Shown here: positions 45,705 through 53,860 of the stretch, piece after piece
Numbering within the stretch: the first letter of the stretch is position 1
Layout: each line of letters begins with the position of its first letter
DNA from: Algoriphagus sp. TR-M9
Lineage (GTDB): Bacteria > Bacteroidota > Bacteroidia > Cytophagales > Cyclobacteriaceae
Reading direction: 5' to 3'
NCBI RefSeq assembly: GCF_027594545.1
Contig: NZ_CP115160.1
Coordinates: forward strand, 4,584,501-4,648,500
Length of the DNA stretch: 64,000 nucleotides
Notes under the pieces: model-generated
Told to the model about the DNA's origin: nothing
What the model saw: the letters and a program-made list of their open reading frames with translations, nothing else
The model's database searches: none
Position numbers and translations under genes: made by a program

Positions 45705-46529
45705 TCAATCTATTGTGATTTCTTTGCTTCCTCCCGGGTAAACTACCGTTCCACTCCGATCACATGCTCCATTGCCAAAATCCATTGAAACTTCTATACC
45801 TCTAAAATCAAACTGTAACACACCTGAACTAGCCAAAGTATTTCCTGTGGCGATGCAGTCCTGTCGGAAAATCAAGGGTTCTACTACCGAGGTACTGTAT
45901 TCAAACCCTTCTCTGCTTACTCCTGAAGCGGTTCCGGTTATGCTGGCTTGATAGCCTTGGGTACTGAGGGTGATTTCTCTACTTTGAAAGCTGGTGTAAG
46001 TCACGTAAGATCCGTCAGGCCAAGTTACCTTTCCGTTTTCTACTTTAACCTCTAAAGAAATAGAGTTGGCGTCCAAATCCACACCGGTATTGGTGATGGT
46101 TCTTTTGCCTTCTACTTGAAAACCATTCACTTCATAATCTTCAAATGTAGCAACTATGGTAGCCCCCTGAAAAAGCACATTTCCGGAGTAAGCCAGGTTG
46201 ATGATACCTTTACGAACGGTTCCGTTTTCGCTGGTGCATCCATCTCCGAAGTCTATGCTGATGGTTTTATTTGCTTCATCCAGGATGATAGTAGCTGCTG
46301 CGCAGATGTTATTGGATGGGATCTCTACCGCGGTTCGCATGCCTAAACTACTATTGCTCATGGCAGAAAGGGTGATATTGTCCAGGTCCTCCAGGGCTGC
46401 ATTTACGGCTAGGTCTTCTTCTACCACAGCCAAATCTGGCTCTGGTACAGGGTCGTCAGATGTGTCACAGCTACTAGCAAAAGTCAATAGTAGCAATAAG
46501 TAAAGTGGGTTAAATTTCAGTGCTTTCAT
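45705..46529 (-). CDS. Lipoprotein of unknown function
   Basis: 274 residues from the ATG at 46529 (MKALKFNPLYLLLLLTFASSC), acylated Cys at about 21. After a Pro/Asp-rich spacer the protein is rich in short beta-strands (ISIDFGDGCTSENGTVRKGIIN, SITGTASGVSREGF). Two similar segments with DFGDGCTSENGTV and DFGNGACDRSGTVV suggest an internal duplication. Outer membrane or periplasmic; no catalytic motif found. Confidence 0.78.
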   Translation of the reverse strand: MKALKFNPLYLLLLLTFASSCDTSDDPVPEPDLAVVEEDLAVNAALEDLDNITLSAMSNSSLGMRTAVEIPSNNICAAATIILDEANKTISIDFGDGCTSENGTVRKGIINLAYSGNVLFQGATIVATFEDYEVNGFQVEGKRTITNTGVDLDANSISLEVKVENGKVTWPDGSYVTYTSFQSREITLSTQGYQASITGTASGVSREGFEYSTSVVEPLIFRQDCIATGNTLASSGVLQFDFRGIEVSMDFGNGACDRSGTVVYPGGSKEITID

Positions 46530-46652
46530 AAATATATTTAGTTGAGGGGTTGAGTATTTGTCTTGAGGCGGCTTCAAAAGGCTTCCCGGCGTCTGCCTGA
46601 GCTGATTCGAAGTCCATTTCCTGTTATTGAGGATACATTTCGACTGGCGATA

Positions 46653-46826
46653 CTATTGAGAAAACCTCTTTTTCTTGGAAGTTTTAGACTTTCCACCAGC
46701 ACAGCCTATGTTTTGGGTGAAAGAGATTTCTTCAGGGAAAATCCCCATTCCAGAGCCCTGCGCTATTGCTCGATCTTCTTCCTCAGCGTAGGACTTATCT
46801 TTATTATCGGGTTTGCTTGCAGTCAT
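46653..46826 (-). CDS. 57-residue acidic-to-basic small protein
   Basis: ATG at 46826, stop TAG at 46653. Starts MTASKPDNKDKSYAEEEDR, has GMGIFPEEISFTQNIG in the middle, and ends CAGGKSKTSKKKRF. A similar short layout with a Gly-Cys-Gly-Gly-type tail occurs, from memory, in other Bacteroidetes small proteins. The codons fit the neighbouring genes. It reads opposite to a longer plus-strand frame at 46563-46832 that shows no family features, so the minus-strand reading is preferred. Unknown function. Confidence 0.55.
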   Translation of the reverse strand: MTASKPDNKDKSYAEEEDRAIAQGSGMGIFPEEISFTQNIGCAGGKSKTSKKKRFSQ

Positions 46827-46936
46827 AGATGAAGGATTTCTAGATTAAAACGCACACATATCAAATTCGAGTATCCCTGCATTCAAGGATTAAGCCAAAA
46901 TCACCAATAAGCAGCACTCAATACCTATCTTTGGGG

Positions 46937-48706
46937 ATGAATGGATTTGATTTCGATAATTCAACACTCGAAGAAAAGCTCAAAGAAGGCAAAGCGAGGA
47001 CAGGAACCCTTTCATTATTAAGGCTTTTTGTGTTTTTGGCCATGGGTGGCAGCTTTGTGCTCACACTTTCTGACGCTCCGATTTGGGGGGTGGCTTTGGG
47101 GATTTCGGTTGCTGGATTTATTTTTTTGATCAAGAAATACAATCATCAAAAAGACCAGGAAGCCATTTACCTTAGCTTGCAGCAAATAGAGACCAGTCGT
47201 CAAAAAAGAGTGGCTAGGAGCTTGGCAGGACTAAAGTCTGGAAGTGAATTTCTGGATAAAAACCACCCATTTTCCAATGATCTGGATTTATTTGGGGAGC
47301 ACTCTCTTTTCCAGCTTCTCAATCATACCGTGAGCCGCCCGGGTGCGCAGGCGCTAGCGGATCGAATGAAGTCAAGTTTGGATTTGGAAAAAGCCAAAGC
47401 GTATAGAGAGGCCTCTACAGAATTGGCTAGCAAACCGGAATTTCTTCAAGCCATGGAAAGTATTGGCTTAGCATTTTACAGTGATGAAAAAGCAAACGCT
47501 GGCTGGATCAAGTGGCTGAATAGTCCCGAAAAGAGCAATTCCCTTATTCCCTTGTTGGCTTACATTGGGCCGCTTGGAGGCTTGGCACTGGCTGTTTTAT
47601 CCTATCTGGGAGTTATACCGGGAGCTTTTCTTGGGATTTGGATATTGGTAGGTATGCTTTTTTTGGGGATGGTGTTCAAGTCCTTGAAAACCGCCGCCGA
47701 GGAGATACCCAGCAGAAACCAGCTGAAGACCTACAGATATTGGCTTTCTGTATTGGAAGCGCAAAGTTTCAATTCTTCACTTTTAATAGCCCATCAAAAA
47801 CACTTTTTATTAGCTCATCGGAAAGCTTCTCAGCTGTTTGACCAGCTGGATAGCTTGGGACTTTGGATCCAAAACAGGATCAATATCCTTTACATTCCGC
47901 TAAACCTGTTTTTTTGGACAGACTTATTTCTCTTTGTCCGCTTGGTTTCCTGGAAGTCAAATTACGGTGGGCTTGTTGCCAATTTCCCTTCCCAATTGGT
48001 GGAATGGGAGGTTTTGGTGTCTTTGGGGGCTTTTGAAAATGAGGTAGGAGGCAAAGGGGAAGTGATTGCTGTGGAAGATGGATTGAAAGCTGAGGAATTG
48101 GCACATCCGCTGCTTTTGCCTGCCAAAGCTGTGGCAAATGACTTCAAGATGGATCAGAATCAAAGCATAATTCTTTTGACTGGCGCAAATATGAGTGGAA
48201 AAACCACCTTTATGCGAACGCTGGGGATCAATTGTGTGTTGGTAAACCTAGGCTTAAAACCTTATGCGAAAGCGTTTGGCTTTGGAAACTTCCAGTTATA
48301 CACCAGCATGAGAAATTCCGATAATCTGGGTGAAAGTGTAAGCTCCTTTTATGCGGAATTGAGCAGGATCAAGACGCTGATCGATCGAATAGAAAAAGGG
48401 GAGAAGATATTCTTTTTACTCGATGAGATTCTGAAAGGAACCAATACGGAGGATAGAATAGCGGGTTCTGAAGCGCTGATTAGGCAGGTAAATGCTACTC
48501 GGTCTTTGGGAATAATCAGTACCCATGATATAGAGCTATCGGGAATGGAAGAGCGTATTGATAGGGTGAAAAACTATAGTTTTCACTCTGAAATCCACGA
48601 TCAAAAAATTGACTTTGATTACACCATAAAGCCGGGCGCATGTCCCAGTTTCAATGCACACAAGCTAATGGAGCTGATGGGGATTCGTTTCCAGCATGAA
48701 AAGTAA
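46937..48706 (+). CDS. Membrane-anchored MutS-like ATPase
   Basis: 589 residues from ATG 46937 (MNGFDFDNSTLEEKLKEG); a TTG at 46931 is an alternative. Two predicted membrane helices near residues 28-65, a further hydrophobic pair near 195-250, a MutS core-like helical region, and the MutS ATPase domain with Walker A TGANMSGKTTFMRTLG (about 414), the DNLGESVSSFYAELSRI block, Walker B IFFLLDEILKGTNTEDR and the TRSLGIISTHDIELS region. It lacks the mismatch-binding N-terminal domain of MutS1 and the Smr nuclease domain of MutS2. Its partners are unknown; a role in mismatch repair is doubtful. Confidence 0.88.
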   Translation: MNGFDFDNSTLEEKLKEGKARTGTLSLLRLFVFLAMGGSFVLTLSDAPIWGVALGISVAGFIFLIKKYNHQKDQEAIYLSLQQIETSRQKRVARSLAGLKSGSEFLDKNHPFSNDLDLFGEHSLFQLLNHTVSRPGAQALADRMKSSLDLEKAKAYREASTELASKPEFLQAMESIGLAFYSDEKANAGWIKWLNSPEKSNSLIPLLAYIGPLGGLALAVLSYLGVIPGAFLGIWILVGMLFLGMVFKSLKTAAEEIPSRNQLKTYRYWLSVLEAQSFNSSLLIAHQKHFLLAHRKASQLFDQLDSLGLWIQNRINILYIPLNLFFWTDLFLFVRLVSWKSNYGGLVANFPSQLVEWEVLVSLGAFENEVGGKGEVIAVEDGLKAEELAHPLLLPAKAVANDFKMDQNQSIILLTGANMSGKTTFMRTLGINCVLVNLGLKPYAKAFGFGNFQLYTSMRNSDNLGESVSSFYAELSRIKTLIDRIEKGEKIFFLLDEILKGTNTEDRIAGSEALIRQVNATRSLGIISTHDIELSGMEERIDRVKNYSFHSEIHDQKIDFDYTIKPGACPSFNAHKLMELMGIRFQHEK

Positions 48707-48752
48707 TTTTACCATAAACATGAAAATCCTAATTTTGAATTTGTTTTAAATT

Positions 48753-49898
48753 ATGGCAATAAAACCCCAATCCCCCATCCTCGGCGTACTAGGCGGTGGC
48801 CAGCTGGGCAGAATGCTGATCCAGTCGGCAGTGAACTACAACCAGGATATCCACATTTTGGATCCGGATCCAAATGCTCCCTGTAAGGATCTTTGTCAGC
48901 GTTTTACTGCGGGATCTTTGAAAGATTTCGATACAGTTTATGCGTTTGGACATGGCTGTGATGTGATCACTGTGGAGATAGAAAGTGTTAATACAGAAGC
49001 TCTTGAGAAGTTACAGCGCGAAGGGAAGAAGGTTTTTCCACAACCCCATATTCTGAATCTGATCAAGGATAAGAGAAAGCAAAAGCAGTTCTACCAGCAT
49101 CATAATATTCCTACAGCAGATTTCATTTTGACAGCTGATAAGGCAGAAGTTATCCACAATTCTGCTTTCCTGCCAGCGGTGAATAAACTGGGAAAAGAAG
49201 GTTATGATGGAAGAGGAGTACAAGTGTTGCGCTCAGAGAATGACTTGGAAAAAGCTTTTGATGCACCTGGATTATTGGAGAAGTTGATTGATTTTGACAC
49301 GGAAATCGCGGTGACAGTTGCTAGAAATGAAGCCGGGGAAATGCTCGCTTATCCTGCAGTGGAGTGCGCTTTTCACCCTACAGCAAATCTGGTCGAATAC
49401 CTTTTTGCGCCAGCTCAAATCAGTGCAGAAATAGAGCAGAAGGCTCAGGAAATAGCCAAAGATGTCATTTTGAAATTGGGCATGGTGGGTATTTTGGCCG
49501 TAGAGATGTTTGTGACCAAAGATGGCGAAGTACTGGTCAATGAAGTAGCGCCTCGCCCTCATAACAGCGGACACCATACCATTGAGGCCAATTTCACCTC
49601 TCAATTTGAACAGCACCTAAGATCGGTGATGAACTGGCCACTGGGTAATCCATCTTTAAGATGTCCGGCAGCCATGATCAACTTACTGGGTGAAGAAGGA
49701 CATGAAGGTGTAGCCTACGTGGAAGGGATGGAAGAAGCGATGAAGGAGGAAGGGGTTTATATCCACCTGTATGGCAAAAAAATCACCAAGCCTTTTCGGA
49801 AAATGGGACATGTGACCATTTTGGATGAAAATATAGATCAGTTAAAAGAACGGGCTACCCGAATCAAGGAGCTCATTAAAATCAAATCAAAAGCATGA
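48753..49898 (+). CDS. purK: 5-(carboxyamino)imidazole ribonucleotide synthase PurK
   Basis: 381 residues, ATP-grasp enzyme. The start has [19 protein letters not shown], then [16 protein letters not shown], the ATP-grasp region [17 protein letters not shown] and [18 protein letters not shown] near residue 260. It makes N5-carboxyaminoimidazole ribonucleotide from AIR, bicarbonate and ATP in purine synthesis. The purE gene overlaps it by 4 bp (ATGA), giving a coupled two-gene unit. Confidence 0.97.
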   Translation: MAIKPQSPILGVLGGGQLGRMLIQSAVNYNQDIHILDPDPNAPCKDLCQRFTAGSLKDFDTVYAFGHGCDVITVEIESVNTEALEKLQREGKKVFPQPHILNLIKDKRKQKQFYQHHNIPTADFILTADKAEVIHNSAFLPAVNKLGKEGYDGRGVQVLRSENDLEKAFDAPGLLEKLIDFDTEIAVTVARNEAGEMLAYPAVECAFHPTANLVEYLFAPAQISAEIEQKAQEIAKDVILKLGMVGILAVEMFVTKDGEVLVNEVAPRPHNSGHHTIEANFTSQFEQHLRSVMNWPLGNPSLRCPAAMINLLGEEGHEGVAYVEGMEEAMKEEGVYIHLYGKKITKPFRKMGHVTILDENIDQLKERATRIKELIKIKSKA

Positions 49899-50410
49899 AT
49901 CCACAAGTAGGAATTATCATGGGAAGTCAGTCGGACCTTCCTATCATGGCAGAGGCGGCGCAAATGCTGGAAGAACTTGGTGTAGGCTATGAACTTACCG
50001 TAGTTTCGGCGCATCGTACGCCGGAACGCATGATTGACTATGCGCATTCAGCCAGAGAAAGGGGCATCAAGGTAATCGTAGCCGGAGCGGGCGGAGCAGC
50101 GCACCTGCCAGGAATGGTAGCTTCTATGACCAGTTTGCCGGTAATCGGGGTGCCTATCAAAAGCTCCAATTCCATAGATGGCTGGGATAGTATTCTTTCC
50201 ATTTTGCAAATGCCGGGAGGTATACCTGTGGCTACTGTAGCACTGAACGGTGGGAAAAATGCCGGGATTTTGGCTGCTTCCATGGTGGGTTCCTTTGATG
50301 CTAAAGTAGGGGCTTCGCTGGATGCCTATAAAAAGACCCTGAAAGAAAAAGTAGAGGCTTCAGCCTCTGAAATAGAGTCCAAAGGCTGGAAAGAAATCCT
50401 TAAAAAATAA
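49895..50410 (+). CDS. purE: N5-carboxyaminoimidazole ribonucleotide mutase PurE
   Basis: 171 residues, class I PurE. Hallmark start [21 protein letters not shown], then [60 protein letters not shown] and [20 protein letters not shown]. It moves the carboxylate of N5-CAIR to form CAIR, the step after PurK. Translationally coupled to purK. Confidence 0.98.
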   Translation: MNPQVGIIMGSQSDLPIMAEAAQMLEELGVGYELTVVSAHRTPERMIDYAHSARERGIKVIVAGAGGAAHLPGMVASMTSLPVIGVPIKSSNSIDGWDSILSILQMPGGIPVATVALNGGKNAGILAASMVGSFDAKVGASLDAYKKTLKEKVEASASEIESKGWKEILKK

Positions 50411-50457
50411 CAAGAGCTTGTCTCAGCAGGCTATCAGCTTTGTGGTTAAATGAAATG

Positions 50458-50590
50458 ATGCCAGTAGTTAAAGAATGTGGCTATGTAGTAGCGGATAATC
50501 GTCCACAGACGACAGTCCACTGCCCACAGCACATAAAAAGAAACCTGAACCCATAATTTCTCTCGCTACTGGAAAGAAGGCGGATTATCA
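50458..50590 (+). repeat. Dispersed intergenic repeat, copy B
   Basis: Inverted counterpart of the element at 37217-37350; see that entry for shared blocks. The copy lies 48 bp after the purE stop and ends 17 bp before the ATG of the small membrane protein at 50607. Confidence 0.8.
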
Positions 50591-50606
50591 TTATAGTATT
50601 TTACTT

Positions 50607-50756
50607 ATGAACTGGAAAAAGCCAATTCGTTTTAAAGTAGGGGATGTACCCTGGGAGATACCCTTGCATGTGCTGATTATGCTGATCGCAATTACCTTAG
50701 TAATGATGGGTTTTGGGGCATATTTTGGGTTTCGCTTTGGTAGCGGTACACTCTAA
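50607..50756 (+). CDS. 49-residue one-helix membrane protein
   Basis: ATG at 50607, stop at 50754-50756. Sequence begins MNWKKPIRFKVGDVPWEIPL, followed by a strong helix (HVLIMLIAITLVMMGFGAYF) and a short basic tail. Its stop overlaps that of the convergent acidic protein gene by 4 bp, an arrangement common in this window that supports a real gene. Function unknown; too short for many callers. Confidence 0.6.
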   Translation: MNWKKPIRFKVGDVPWEIPLHVLIMLIAITLVMMGFGAYFGFRFGSGTL

Positions 50757-51214
50757 TCTGTAAAAATCCCCCAACCATCGTCATAGCTTTCATCTCTGCT
50801 AAACCCGCGGTGCCATTCTAAAAACAAGATTCTAAACTCCTCTATCGCCTCCCTGAGTAGTTCCAGATGTTCTTGAGCGTGAGTTTCTTCAGCTTGCAGC
50901 TGATAGGTCATGCCATTAAGACTCTTTGCATGCACTTTGATAATGACGGCTTTCTCCATTTTCAGCGCATAGTCGGCAATGGATTCTGCACCGGCAAATT
51001 TGGCGCTCATGATCATCGCGTCCTCCATCATGATATTGCCGTAAAGCTCCCTTCTGGCTTCGTCCAGGCTACCCACTAAAGCTCGGGTAAGGCCAAGGAT
51101 TTCCTTGGCCTTTTTCATTACCGGGTGTTTATAGACTCTGTCGTGTTCTTTTTTGGGATCATACTCTTCATCGTCCTCCCAATCAGAATCTTCATCATCA
51201 AAATCGTCCCACAT
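50753..51214 (-). CDS. Acidic alpha-helical protein of unknown function
   Basis: 153 residues. Very acidic start (MWDDFDDEDSDWEDDEEYD), then long helices with regularly spaced Glu and His (MEDAMIMSAKFAGAESIADY, LQAEETHAQEHLELLREAIE), which could form a four-helix bundle; a ferritin-like or helical scaffold is possible but not shown. No signal peptide. It starts 12 bp after the DUF3127 gene stop (same strand), so both are probably one operon. Confidence 0.7.
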   Translation of the reverse strand: MWDDFDDEDSDWEDDEEYDPKKEHDRVYKHPVMKKAKEILGLTRALVGSLDEARRELYGNIMMEDAMIMSAKFAGAESIADYALKMEKAVIIKVHAKSLNGMTYQLQAEETHAQEHLELLREAIEEFRILFLEWHRGFSRDESYDDGWGIFTD

Positions 51215-51226
51215 AATATATTGTTT

Positions 51227-51571
51227 TTAGAATGGAAGCTTATCCTCTTCGCCTTCTGAGTGGAAAGTGTCCACTTCAGGCATTTGTGGAGGAGCTGATT
51301 CCGACCCGTTTTTTACGACTTTATATGCTTTCACATCTGTGTACCATCTGCCGTTGAATTCCCGGCTTTCCACATCTACACTTAGGGTGACATCTTCGCC
51401 GTTATTGATGGCAAATTGGTCTATTTTGTCTCCCCAAAGTGCCACGCATACTTTTTTAGGATATTGCCCGGGAGTTTCTAGGATAAATTCCTGCTTTCTC
51501 CATTCGTTTCCACTTTTTGATTTTCCACCTACTTCGGGTAGTTTTTGAATAATTTTTCCGCTCAGTTCCAT
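51227..51571 (-). CDS. DUF3127 protein with SSB-like acidic tail
   Basis: 114 residues. An OB-fold-like DUF3127 domain (about 1-88: MELSGKIIQKLPEVGGKSKS, EFILETPGQYPKKVCVALWG, FNGRWYTDVKAYKV) followed by a linker and the acidic C-terminal end EGEEDKLPF. The tail mirrors the DDDIPF tip of single-stranded DNA-binding proteins that recruits repair enzymes. Cytosolic; probably binds single-stranded nucleic acid (inference). In an operon with the acidic protein downstream. Confidence 0.85.
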   Translation of the reverse strand: MELSGKIIQKLPEVGGKSKSGNEWRKQEFILETPGQYPKKVCVALWGDKIDQFAINNGEDVTLSVDVESREFNGRWYTDVKAYKVVKNGSESAPPQMPEVDTFHSEGEEDKLPF

Positions 51572-51919
51572 TATTGTTACATTGATTTTCTATCAAACGA
51601 AGGTACACAATGCCCTTGAAATTTTGCATTTGAAAAGAATGATTTAAGTTAATGAAAAATTGTGTGTTTAACATTTTTTGGCATTATCATTGGAGAAAAG
51701 TGCATGAAAGTGAAATGACGGGTCTGATTTTATACCGTCATTTGCTGAATATGCGGAATTTTATTTGGAAATGGGTTTTGTGATCTATTTCATGATAAAA
51801 TCCTATCTATTTCTTTGCAGAGATGTAATTGAAAGCATACTTTTAAAGTCATTCAAGATTCTTCACACTAACTAGATACTATGGCCTAGACCTTTACGTT
51901 TATATTAAACCAACTTAAA
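51572..51919. other. 348-bp gap with a hairpin
   Basis: Divergent region between the DUF3127 and sigma-factor genes, with no ORF. A perfect 9-bp inverted repeat AAATGACGG / CCGTCATTT lies at 51713-51743 (13-nt loop). It may be a regulatory site or a terminator for a short transcript; nothing else is apparent. Confidence 0.55.
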
Positions 51920-52522
51920 ATGAGTAAGCGAATAGGTCCAAAGGACAGTGAATTAATTGCACAGTATCGGAATGGCAACAATGCTGCGTTTGATCTCTTG
52001 GTAGATCGCTATCAAAATAAAATGTTTACTACCATTTTTCTGATCGTTAAGGATCGGAAGATTGCTGAGGATTTGCTTCAGGATGTATTTGTCAAAGTGG
52101 TGAAAACCCTAAATTCTGACAAGTACAATGAGGAGGGGAAATTTCAGCCATGGGTGATGAGAATAGCGCATAATCTTGCTATAGATCACTTTAGGAAGGC
52201 CAAAAGGTATCCTACCATCATGATGGAGGATGGAACCAATATTTTCAATTCTTTGCGTTTTGCAGAGGAGAATATTGAAGACCGTCAGGTAAAAGAAGAA
52301 AATATTGAGTTGGTGAAGCGTTTGATAGAGGAACTGCCAGAGGCTCAAAAGGAAGTTTTGATTATGCGGCATTACCTGGATATGAGTTTTCAGGAAATCG
52401 CAGATAAAACAGGAGTTAGTATTAACACGGCTTTGGGGAGAATGCGATACGCGCTGATCCACCTGAGGAAGAAAATGAAACAAATAAACTTTGCTTATGA
52501 TAAAACCATTTACCCCAAATGA
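51920..52522 (+). CDS. ECF-type RNA polymerase sigma factor
   Basis: 200 residues. Sigma region 2 with the -10 recognition stretch AFDLLVDRYQNKMFTTIFL and KIAEDLLQDVFVKVVKTLN, then WVMRIAHNLAIDHFRKAKR, and region 4 with PEAQKEVLIMRHYLDMSFQEIADKTGVSINTALGRMRYAL. The linker between regions carries a charged insert (about 100-125). It resembles the ECF sigma factor that is widely conserved in Bacteroidetes. The downstream small gene overlaps its 3' end and may encode a regulator of it. Confidence 0.93.
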   Translation: MSKRIGPKDSELIAQYRNGNNAAFDLLVDRYQNKMFTTIFLIVKDRKIAEDLLQDVFVKVVKTLNSDKYNEEGKFQPWVMRIAHNLAIDHFRKAKRYPTIMMEDGTNIFNSLRFAEENIEDRQVKEENIELVKRLIEELPEAQKEVLIMRHYLDMSFQEIADKTGVSINTALGRMRYALIHLRKKMKQINFAYDKTIYPK

Positions 52523-52730
52523 CCTGATCAGATATATCTATCAGGAAATGCCGGAGGTAGAGCAAGAACTCTTAGTGCAAGCCTTGCAAAGCGATCAAGC
52601 GCTGATGCAAGAATATGTAGAGATGCTGAGCACAATAGAGCAGATGGATCAGGTCCAGCTCCAGCCTTCGGAAAAAGTAGTAAAAGCGATCAAGATGAGC
52701 GCAAAGTCTACGGGACTTGAAAAAGTCTAA
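52497..52730 (+). CDS. Small protein overlapping the sigma factor gene, possible anti-sigma
   Basis: 77 residues from the ATG at 52497 (MIKPFTPNDLIRYIYQEMPE), overlapping the sigma-factor gene by 26 bp in another frame, so the two are translationally coupled. All-helical, acidic and Gln-rich (VEQELLVQALQSDQALMQEY). It lacks the HxxxCxxC motif of zinc anti-sigma factors and any membrane helix. The coupling suggests a direct regulatory link to the sigma factor (inference). Confidence 0.75.
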   Translation: MIKPFTPNDLIRYIYQEMPEVEQELLVQALQSDQALMQEYVEMLSTIEQMDQVQLQPSEKVVKAIKMSAKSTGLEKV

Positions 52731-52741
52731 AAGAAACCGGC

Positions 52742-52768
52742 AACCCCGCTATTTTGCGGGGTTTTTTA
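52742..52768 (+). terminator. Terminator of the sigma-factor operon
   Basis: AACCCCGC / GCGGGGTT stem with a 6-nt loop and a T run. Confidence 0.88.
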
Positions 52769-52833
52769 TTGGAAGTTTGGCAATGCTTCCTGATGAAAAG
52801 CTCCAAAAAGTTTTGACTCTTTATATTATTGGA

Positions 52834-52884
52834 ATTGGCTCGCCAATTTTACTGGAAATGTAGATATGATATTCTACCAGTAAA
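52834..52884. repeat. Cluster of inverted repeats between convergent genes
   Basis: ATTGGC-TC-GCCAAT (52834-52847) is followed by TTTACTGG (52848-52855) and its complement CCAGTAAA (52877-52884). More GAGG/CCTC-rich pairing follows to about 52945. No ORF is present here; it could be a structured RNA or a transcription stop region. Confidence 0.4.
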
Positions 52885-52981
52885 GTTTCCAAAGCAAAAT
52901 CAGGCAGGAGAGGCCTACTTCGTTTTCTCCTCCTAGACAACAAAGGAAATTAGGATACAGGTAGGTTTCCTTAGATTCAAA

Positions 52982-53857
52982 TTACTGTATCACACTATTT
53001 ATAAAAGTCGCCGCCTCCTGAAATAAGGGAGGATAGGTAGAGTCCTGAAATCCATGCCCCTCATTGGGAACAATGGTAAACTGATGCGCAACTCCGGCAG
53101 ACTCCAGCGCATCCGCTAAAATTTCACTTTGAGAAATGGGCACCACCGTGTCCACAGTCCCATGAAAAAATAGGGTAGGGACAGATTCAGAATCCACAAA
53201 TTCTACTGGGCTTGAATCCACATAGCCTTCGGGATTGCTTTCTGGTGTACCTCCTATCAGGCCTTGTAAACCTAGCTTGGTGATGGGGCTGAATTCATAT
53301 AATGCAGTCAAATCTGTAGGCGGGAAAAAAGCGATGGCTGCCTGTATATCCCCAATTTCCTGATGCTTGTAGGCATGAAGCAGGGCCAAATGTCCCCCCG
53401 CACTGGCGCCAGCCAAAACAATTTTGTCAGAAATATTCCATTCAGAGCTTTTAGAAAGCACAAAAGTCACTGCATCTATCACATCATTTTCCTGTTGAGG
53501 AAAGCCATTTGCCCCGGTATTCAAATTATATAGGTTATAATTGATCGCCACAAAGGCATAATCGGGGAGAACTGCGCTCATCAAGTCTTTGAAAGCGACA
53601 AATTCTTCCTTGCTTCCTTCCACCCAGGCGCCGCCATGGATATAAATCATTACAGGTGTGCTTGCCGTGGATCTGCCGGCTGGTAGGTAAATGTCCAAAA
53701 GTTGGTTTCCCGTGGTACCGTAGGAGAGGTTTAGTTCTGTTTTTTCCGGTAAGCCAGTTATGGGATTCTCATCAGGTTCGCTGCTACAAGCCAAAAGGAT
53801 AAGCGTAGCAAAAACCAAGAAAGAAGAATTTCTAAAAAATGTCAGGAATATTTTCAT
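52982..53857 (-). CDS. Lipoprotein alpha/beta hydrolase (esterase)
   Basis: 291 residues, lipoprotein signal with acylated Cys at about residue 24 (LILLAC). The esterase/lipase (HSL-like) features are the oxyanion-hole motif MIYIHGGAWVEGS, the nucleophile GASAGGHLAL (G-x-S-x-G), an acid in LFFHGTVDTVVPIS and the catalytic His in PNEGHGFQDS. Likely in the periplasm or outer membrane; carboxylesterase or acyl hydrolase of unknown substrate. It starts 4 bp after the aldehyde dehydrogenase stop, so both are cotranscribed. Confidence 0.9.
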   Translation of the reverse strand: MKIFLTFFRNSSFLVFATLILLACSSEPDENPITGLPEKTELNLSYGTTGNQLLDIYLPAGRSTASTPVMIYIHGGAWVEGSKEEFVAFKDLMSAVLPDYAFVAINYNLYNLNTGANGFPQQENDVIDAVTFVLSKSSEWNISDKIVLAGASAGGHLALLHAYKHQEIGDIQAAIAFFPPTDLTALYEFSPITKLGLQGLIGGTPESNPEGYVDSSPVEFVDSESVPTLFFHGTVDTVVPISQSEILADALESAGVAHQFTIVPNEGHGFQDSTYPPLFQEAATFINSVIQ

Positions 53858-53860
53858 GGA

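Noticed and set aside
46563..46832. An 89-codon plus-strand frame
   Set aside because: It begins at a TTG, has no family features, and reads opposite the more convincing 57-codon minus-strand ORF at 46653-46826.
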